Of a stretch of 44,858 nt of DNA, positions 40,021-44,858 are shown in pieces. The DNA comes from Rhizaria sp. SCN 62-66 (lineage: Eukaryota > Rhizaria, unplaced), in contig MEDY01000250.1 in assembly GCA_001724265.1 (NCBI GenBank), forward strand, positions 1 to 44,858. Direction: 5' to 3'. A model generated the notes under the pieces. The model had not been told where the DNA came from. It saw only the letters and a program-made list of their open reading frames with translations, and made no database searches. Both the position numbers and the translations under genes were made by a program. Every line of letters starts with the position of its first letter. The stretch's first letter is position 1.

Positions 40021-40485
40021 ATCCAGATTAAAAGACGATGTAATTTCTTAAATAATATCCTTATTTAGTTCGTACCACCACAGTGCCATAAATTGGCTAA
40101 TATTTGAACTCATTTTTGCAAAATCTAAATACACATATCACTTGAATTCTCTCAAAGCTGCATATGCTCATTGTCGATTTTTTCGGTCCTATGCCTATCC
40201 GTCGACAACATCGTGTTGCCAGTCGACCTTTCGTACGATCAGTCTCGGAAGAAATAGCCGCAACCACACACATCATGAGCCGGAAATATTTCAGTATTTA
40301 GATAACATATGGTTTGATGTATTTTTACAATTTGGTATGATCACTCGAACACTTGATTCCGCCTCGGTATGCACATCCTTAGAAACTCACCCAGTACCAC
40401 GTTGTCTCACCCTCGCTACAGCGTTTCCCCCTCCCATCAAACTTCATAGAAAGCGTGTCAAGACTTGCGCGCATCCGCTATTACA
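40021..40485. promoter_or_regulatory. Intergenic region: 3' end of giant gene, promoter of NIPA gene
   Basis: The first about 120 bases are AT-rich and presumably hold the 3' untranslated end of the giant mRNA. There is no exact AATAAA, only variants such as TTAAATAATA near 40050. The rest should carry the NIPA promoter. A pyrimidine-rich stretch (about 40405-40440) precedes the start, and no ATG occurs between about 40374 and the ATG at 40486. Short open frames here are not gene-like, and I saw no RNA gene. Confidence 0.5.
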
Positions 40486-43400
40486 ATGGCAGGCATTGAA
40501 GTCGCGCTAGGAATTATTTTGTCGGTCATCTCGTCCGCATGTAGTGCCCTAGCAAACGTGCTAATGAAAATTGGCCACAACAAGGTCCGTTGGTCGCCCT
40601 GTACCAAACTACGATCCGATGTTTCTAAATGAAACACCAAACGATCGACAATATCACTGCTCCGCAATATTTCACAACTATGCTAATCTAGATTTTCACT
40701 TACAAACATTTCTCCGATAGCGTATCTCTTCTTAACTCTGCCTTCTTGCATCTGCCCTATGCTCACTCCCACTCCCGAACATTGACCAACCTGTTTCCCA
40801 CCGATCTCCCCGTTTATCTCGCATCGCCATGCCTCGCTACTCACAGAAACACCGCCAGGCTCTGGGCCTTGAAGAGCCCAACCGGCGCAAAGATCTCATT
40901 CTATGGATTCTCGTGCTTGCCTTCTACGCCGGCAACGTGATCTTCCGGTTCGTCGCCCTCGCTCTCATCCCGCTGTCCATTGTCGCGCCCACTTCCGCGC
41001 TCACGATCGCTTTTAACGCCGCCTTTGCGCGCTACTACTTCAAGGAGACGCTGACACTGATGGGGTGGGCTGGGACCCTGCTTGTTCTCGGTGGCTGCGC
41101 CGTCGCCGTCGCCGTGGGCCCGCAGCACGAGTCATCCCGCAGCATCCAGGAACTCATCCACCAGTTCTCCCGCGGGCCCTTCGTCATCTACTCCGCCATC
41201 ACGGGCGCGTTCTTTGTTCTCGCGCTTGTGTACGCCATCCACTTCCACCGTGTGACCGTCCCCGCGGTCATGAAGGCGTTCGGGATCACCACGGGCCATC
41301 AGGTCGAGTCGCTCGACGGCGTGCATGCGGGTGACGGCACCACCGTCAAGGTCAACGCCAACGACGCCGACGGCAACCCGAATAATAACACTGCCGGCAA
41401 CGCGTTTGCCAACGACGCTTACGTGGTGGACGCCGAGGGCGCCGTGATCAGAGACCGCTCGGCGCTGCTGCTGACTCACAGCGCCGCCGTGGGCGACAAC
41501 GCAACTGCCAACGCGGCGGCGGGCTTCAAGCTCGGCTCCGGCGACCCCGTTGCGATGCACCCGGAGGGCACCATTGACGTCGTTATTATTCACAACGATG
41601 CAAACAGCGAAAACACGACTAGCCTCAAGAGCGGCGACAACAAGGGCGACAAGAGCTCGCTGCTCTTGAAGGACCGCCGGTCCTCGTCCTCGACTGCTAT
41701 CGGCGTGTCCAACTCTGGCTCCAACTCGAACAACCGCACCGCTGTTGCCATCATGGGTACTGCGTCCCCGCCCCGCCCTCGCGCTGCTGCACAGGCGCAG
41801 TCGCAGTCTCGGTCCCAGACACCCATTCTCGTCCCCATGGCCTCCTTTGGACCCGGCTCCGCTCTCTTCAGCAGCACCAACAACAACAACAACAACGCGA
41901 ACGCAATCACATCCGCATCCGGCTCGATTCGCCGCACCAACACCGGCCCCGGCGCGTCCCCGAGCCCCGGCATGGCTCCTCTCGCCCCGCGCCGCGACGG
42001 CGCCGCCGCCCGCGGCACGTTCGCGCCCCCGACCCTGACCCACTCCACGTCCGCTACCAGCACCGACACGCCAGCCACGGGCACCGCCACCGCTGCCGCC
42101 CCCGTCGCTGCCGCCTCGGGCTCTCTTGCCCCGACGCGCGCCGTCCGTAGCGCCAGTTTTGTCGACTTTGTCGAGGATTTCGCTCTGCAGTTGCCGCCCA
42201 GTGCCGACATCATGCCGCTCACCGCGACCTCCGGCCCGCGCGCGTCAAAGGCCAGCCCGTTCCTGGGCCCCGCCTCGCATAGCTTCGGCTCCGCTGGGCT
42301 TTCGCTCGTCGCCCGCGCGTCCCCCGCGCTTAACAGCGCTTCGGGCCCGTCGCACTCGCCTTCGCGCTCGCGCACCAACTCCAACGCGTCGCTTAACGGC
42401 AGCGTGAAAAACAACTCGGCTGCGGCGCGCGGCAGCGCGAGCGGCGGCGCTGTCGTCTTCAGCCTCAACCCGTCACCGTCGCCCAAGTCGGTCAACCGCC
42501 CTAGTCTCAACAGGGATGACGTCAAGACACTCCGAAGCTCGAGCGCCAGCGCTAGCAATGAGCTCGTCACGTCTAACTCTTTCCCCATGCTTGGCTCCAC
42601 GACCACTGTCGGCATCGTGACGACGGGCGTGGCGCCTCTCCCGATCCCCGTGGGCGGTTGCCCCGCCGGCAGCGCGAGCGCGAGTGTGTGCGACCGCGAC
42701 CACGGCAGCGAGGGCGACCGCGTCCACGGCGTGCGCGAGCTGGAGACAGTGCTGGCGTACGACAACCACCATGAGCACACGTTCGGCGAAGTCAACCTTG
42801 ATACTAGCGCGGACACGCTCACCGATACCGTCGACCACAGCAACGAGGTGTCCAACCTCCAGGCCGCCGTTGCTGCTGGGTTCAAGCGCAGCGACGCCTC
42901 GAACGCCATCAACGGCATCAGCAGCAACAGCGTGGTCCTCCGCGACCACAACGTCGACAATACGATCGACGGCCACGGCGACGGCAAGGTTGGCGACGAC
43001 GACGCTGCCAAGGACGAGGGCGAGACCGCCGCCGTGGGAGATCACGTGTCGATGCTGCCGGCTGCGTTTGCGGTCACGCAGCTGTCGCCGACGGCTCGCA
43101 TGCTGCTGGCGTTTGCGATGGCGTACCTGCCCGCGATCACGGCGAGCTGGATGAACCTGACGGCCAAGTCGGCTATGGCGCTGCTTAAGGAGACTATCAA
43201 CGGCAACAACTACTTTATCTACTTTGACACCTACCTTATTCTCATTGCGCTCATCGTGTCCACGGTCATCACGCTGCGATTTGTCTCCGGTATGATGAAG
43301 CTGTTCGAGGCTATGCTCATTGTGCCCATCTACCAGTGTCTCTTCATCGTAGGCCTGATTCTTGTCTCGGCATTCTACTTCGATGACTTTGGACAGCTAT

Positions 43401-43729
43401 CGACTGGCAAGCTGATCGGTTTCCTTATCTCGATTGCGATCTGCTTCGTTGGTATCTTCCTGCTCACTCAGCAGTCCTCCACACCGCCCCCCGCTACTGA
43501 CGCCGAAGCCGACGTCGCTGCTGCTGCTGCTGCAGAGGACATCGTGGGTGTGAAGGCTGCTGATGGCGACGAGAACATGAACAACAACACGTTTAACAGC
43601 GGTATCGATGGCGACTACTACGACGAGGAAGACCTTGAGCGTGGCATTGCATACTCTCCTAACAACAATGAGCACGTCACCTCGAGCGCAAGTGGTGTTC
43701 AGATGGCGATTCTTGGCAAGTCTCAGTGA
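40486..43729 (+). CDS. NIPA-type (DUF803) magnesium-transporter-like membrane protein, two exons
   Basis: Proposed join is 40486-40584 with 40847-43729, ending in TGA, for 993 residues. Exon 1 encodes MAGIEVALGIILSVISSACS and the rest of the first membrane helix, ending GHNK; it is needed because NIPA proteins start with this helix. The ATG has A at -3 and G at +4. Exon 2 supplies helices at about 50-72, 74-98, 104-123 and 144-166 (with LSIVAPTSALTIAFNAAFAR and FKETLTLMGWAGTLLVLGG), then a roughly 600-residue low-complexity loop. From about residue 785 the second half follows: AYLPAITASWMNLTAKSAM, GNNYFIYFDTYLILIALIVS, KLFEAMLIVPIYQCLFIVG and FGQLSTGKLIGFLISIAICF. These match the NIPA family, whose members move Mg2+ (and in some cases other divalent cations) across plasma or endosomal membranes and usually have 300-450 residues. 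The tail is acidic and Asn-rich. An in-frame ATG at 40829 lies within the intron model and would drop the first helix, so I reject it as the start. Substrate is inferred from the family only. Confidence 0.9.
40585..40846 (+). other. Intron of the NIPA gene
   Basis: A 262-base phase-0 GT-AG intron. The donor is AACAAG/GTCCGT and the acceptor CGCTACTCACAG/AAACAC, preceded by pyrimidine-rich sequence; a CATTGACCAAC stretch near 40780 could hold the branch point. Reading through the donor meets a stop after 15 codons. Splicing joins G-H-N-K to K-H-R-Q-A-L-G-L, which places the first membrane helix directly before the second as in NIPA relatives. The donor is a weak match to GTRAGT. A nearby AG (ending 40858) would also keep frame and cannot be excluded. 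Confidence 0.85.
41266..43070 (+). other. Low-complexity loop of the NIPA protein
   Basis: About 600 residues rich in Ala, Ser, Asn, Gly, Thr and Asp separate membrane helices 5 and 6 (by my count). The stretch has an N-rich start, S-P-rich parts (SPSPGMAPL, SPSRSRTNSN, NPSPSPKS) and an Asp/His/Asn-rich end. It keeps the frame and G+C-rich codons of the flanks. Relatives have only a short loop here. Long loops occur in some fungal DUF803 proteins. The S-P and R-T-N-S sites suggest phosphorylation on the cytosolic side. Confidence 0.8.
41879..41896 (+). repeat. (AAC)6 asparagine tract
   Basis: Six AAC codons in a row encode polyasparagine in the NIPA loop. This is a pure trinucleotide run, unlike most of the mixed-codon tracts in the giant gene. 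Confidence 0.9.
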
Positions 43730-44858
43730 GTTCGTCAATCCATGCCGTACGGATGTTCTTCCTTTCGTTATTGTTAGGTTTCTGTTTCTGACAATGCGTA
43801 GCTTAATTGTCGTAGGCTGCGGAAACAGCTTCATACGACTACCCATGGTACTTAGATGCTTGTTTACAATTCGTTCATGTTATCATTATTTCGTGCCGCT
43901 GTTATTTGGGTGATCTTTTTGCGCAATAAGACCAAGCCAGCGTATACTCTTGTTCAATTACTTGCCTGCTGCACAATGACTTCAACAAAACGCTCTGTAT
44001 TTAAAAAAAAAAAGGATATGCTTTTTCTTGTGTTTATGTTTCTTTCTTTCAATTGTTCTAACTTGCTGAGTGTTCTCATCCTGTCTCGCACTAAGCAGCT
44101 GAGTTTTGCTTCAATCCCAGAGATTGTTTGTGTGCTTTGTCGCATTTTGTGTCGTGGTGTGTTTGGACACAGTGCGTTTTCATGCCTTTCTTACGGAATC
44201 TTCTTCTCATTCCGGTTTTATCGTATTTGCCTTTCTAATGTGTTCGCACGTTCACATCACTGCATTCATAGCTTTCTTCGAAATGTTTTGTTTTGTTTCT
44301 TGCTCTGTTTTATCTCAATTCTTTCTTGTCGGTACCTGTGCTAGAGTTTCTTCTACGTTGTACGTGACGTGATATTATCTGTCGTAGCTTGTGTTTCGTT
44401 GTCACTTAGTGCAACTTCTCTTCTGAGGCGTATTTGTAAATAGTACATTCAGCTACGCCACGGCAAGGGTCACTATATGTGAACATGATGTATCTTAAAT
44501 GAACAAGTGTGCAATCATCTTGTTCAGGTACGTGCATGAGCAGTTGCAACGAGCATGTCTACAATCGTCGCACCCTTTCACGTATGATATGGAGTGGTGC
44601 AGAGAACTTGTGGGTGATAGAGCTCGACTTAAACTATCGCTTGAGGACGCCATTATGGTGTCTTTTTGGTTGTATTTTATTTTAAAATCTAACCTCATGC
44701 CAATAAATTCAACTCTTTTATCGGTGGCGCTTCGTCTCTATTAGTACTAAACGAAGTACATGTACCCCTGATGTAGAGGTTTATGAAAAACGCAAAAACG
44801 CGCCTGGAAGGGGCGGTTTTAAATAGCCATACAACTTTGTCAAACATCCGTCAAATAA
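43730..44858. other. Non-coding region downstream of the NIPA gene
   Basis: These 1,129 bases hold no gene I can support. The stretch from about 43850 to 44420 is strongly T-rich on the plus strand (33 T against 7 A in 44281-44340), which may be 3' untranslated or spacer sequence. It contains an A11 run near 44002-44012, an AATAAA at 44702 and a GTACATGTAC palindrome at 44756-44765. Near the right edge GGGGCGGTTTTAAATAG (44810-44826) could be a GC-box plus TATA-like element for a gene beyond the window. Open frames of 60-160 codons here look like chance products of T-rich sequence. Confidence 0.5.
44702..44707 (+). terminator. Possible polyadenylation signal (AATAAA)
   Basis: An exact AATAAA lies 973 bases after the NIPA stop codon, in AT-rich sequence. 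It could end a long NIPA 3' untranslated region, but the distance is large. Whether this organism uses AATAAA is unknown. Confidence 0.2.

Noticed and set aside
1078-40020. Polyketide synthase, silk/mucin or cell-surface adhesin as the identity of the giant frame
   Set aside because: There are no ketosynthase or adenylation motifs and no secreted-repeat pattern. The non-repetitive blocks and the C-terminal module fit BLTP2/Hobbit/SABRE/Fmp27 instead.
40142-40510. Open frame of 122 codons upstream of the NIPA gene
   Set aside because: It overlaps the NIPA start in another frame, shows no domain, and has Cys/His/Ser-rich chance-like composition.
40829-40846. ATG 40829 as the start of the NIPA protein
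   Set aside because: It would remove the first membrane helix. Its six codons form the 3' end of the proposed intron, and ATG 40486 has a better context and restores the family N-terminus.
41590-43011. Antisense open frame of 473 codons (and another of 303 codons at 41132-42043) within the NIPA gene
   Set aside because: Both lie opposite the G+C-rich low-complexity loop and give low-complexity or Arg/Gly-rich translations. The plus-strand NIPA frame is clearly the real gene.
1078-43729. Functional link between the lipid bridge and the neighbouring magnesium-transporter-like gene
   Set aside because: Adjacency of two genes is weak evidence in eukaryotes. Each has its own upstream region, and nothing in the sequence ties their roles together.
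43856-44372. Open frames of 162 and 88 codons downstream of the NIPA gene, rich in Phe, Leu, Cys and Ser
   Set aside because: They come from the T-rich stretch (TTT, TTC, TGT, CTT codons), overlap each other in different frames and resemble no membrane protein family.
1-44858. CRISPR array, insertion sequence, integrated virus or tRNA/rRNA gene
   Set aside because: No regular spaced repeats, terminal inverted repeats with a transposase, viral hallmark genes or tRNA-like GGTTCGAATCC-type boxes were seen in the intergenic parts.

Overview
The window is nuclear-type eukaryotic DNA. It holds the 5' end of a ribosomal protein gene (eL32/RPL32), a gene with a GT-AG intron, Kozak-like contexts at the starts (A at -3 in both plus-strand genes), and homologues of eukaryote-only families. 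Both complete genes use the standard code (one ends in TAA, the other in TGA). I cannot name the species. The traits seen are an intron-poor, G+C-rich genome with heavy Ala/Ser/Thr/Asn/Gln/Asp low-complexity expansion inside proteins, which fits a free-living or parasitic microbial eukaryote.

Layout. Positions 1-96 (minus) are the first 32 codons of RPL32, running off the left edge. Positions 97-1077 are a divergent intergenic region that must hold promoters for RPL32 and for the next gene. Positions 1078-40020 (plus) are a single uninterrupted reading frame of 12,980 codons. Its N-terminal membrane anchor, a series of family motifs in the right order and its C-terminal module identify it, in my reading, as a giant member of the BLTP2/Hobbit/SABRE/Fmp27 family of bridge-like lipid-transfer proteins. 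Those relatives are about 2,200-2,700 residues, so this one is roughly five times larger. The excess is low-complexity sequence between conserved blocks. Positions 40021-40485 are a short intergenic region. Positions 40486-43729 (plus) are a two-exon gene for a NIPA-type (DUF803) magnesium-transporter-like membrane protein. Its first exon (33 codons) is missed if only long open frames are read, and the mature protein (993 residues) carries a roughly 600-residue low-complexity loop between its two membrane halves. Positions 43730-44858 hold no gene I can support; most of it is strongly T-rich on the plus strand.

The three genes do not form a pathway in any way the sequence shows. RPL32 is cytosolic translation; the giant protein is predicted to be ER-anchored and to move bulk phospholipid at membrane contact sites; the NIPA protein is an integral membrane transporter. 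The point of interest is the giant gene: a 39-kb intronless coding frame for a lipid bridge whose conserved core is spread out by disordered inserts, scattered cysteine knuckles and recurring short basic motifs. Family assignments rest on motif recognition from memory; no search or structure prediction was run.
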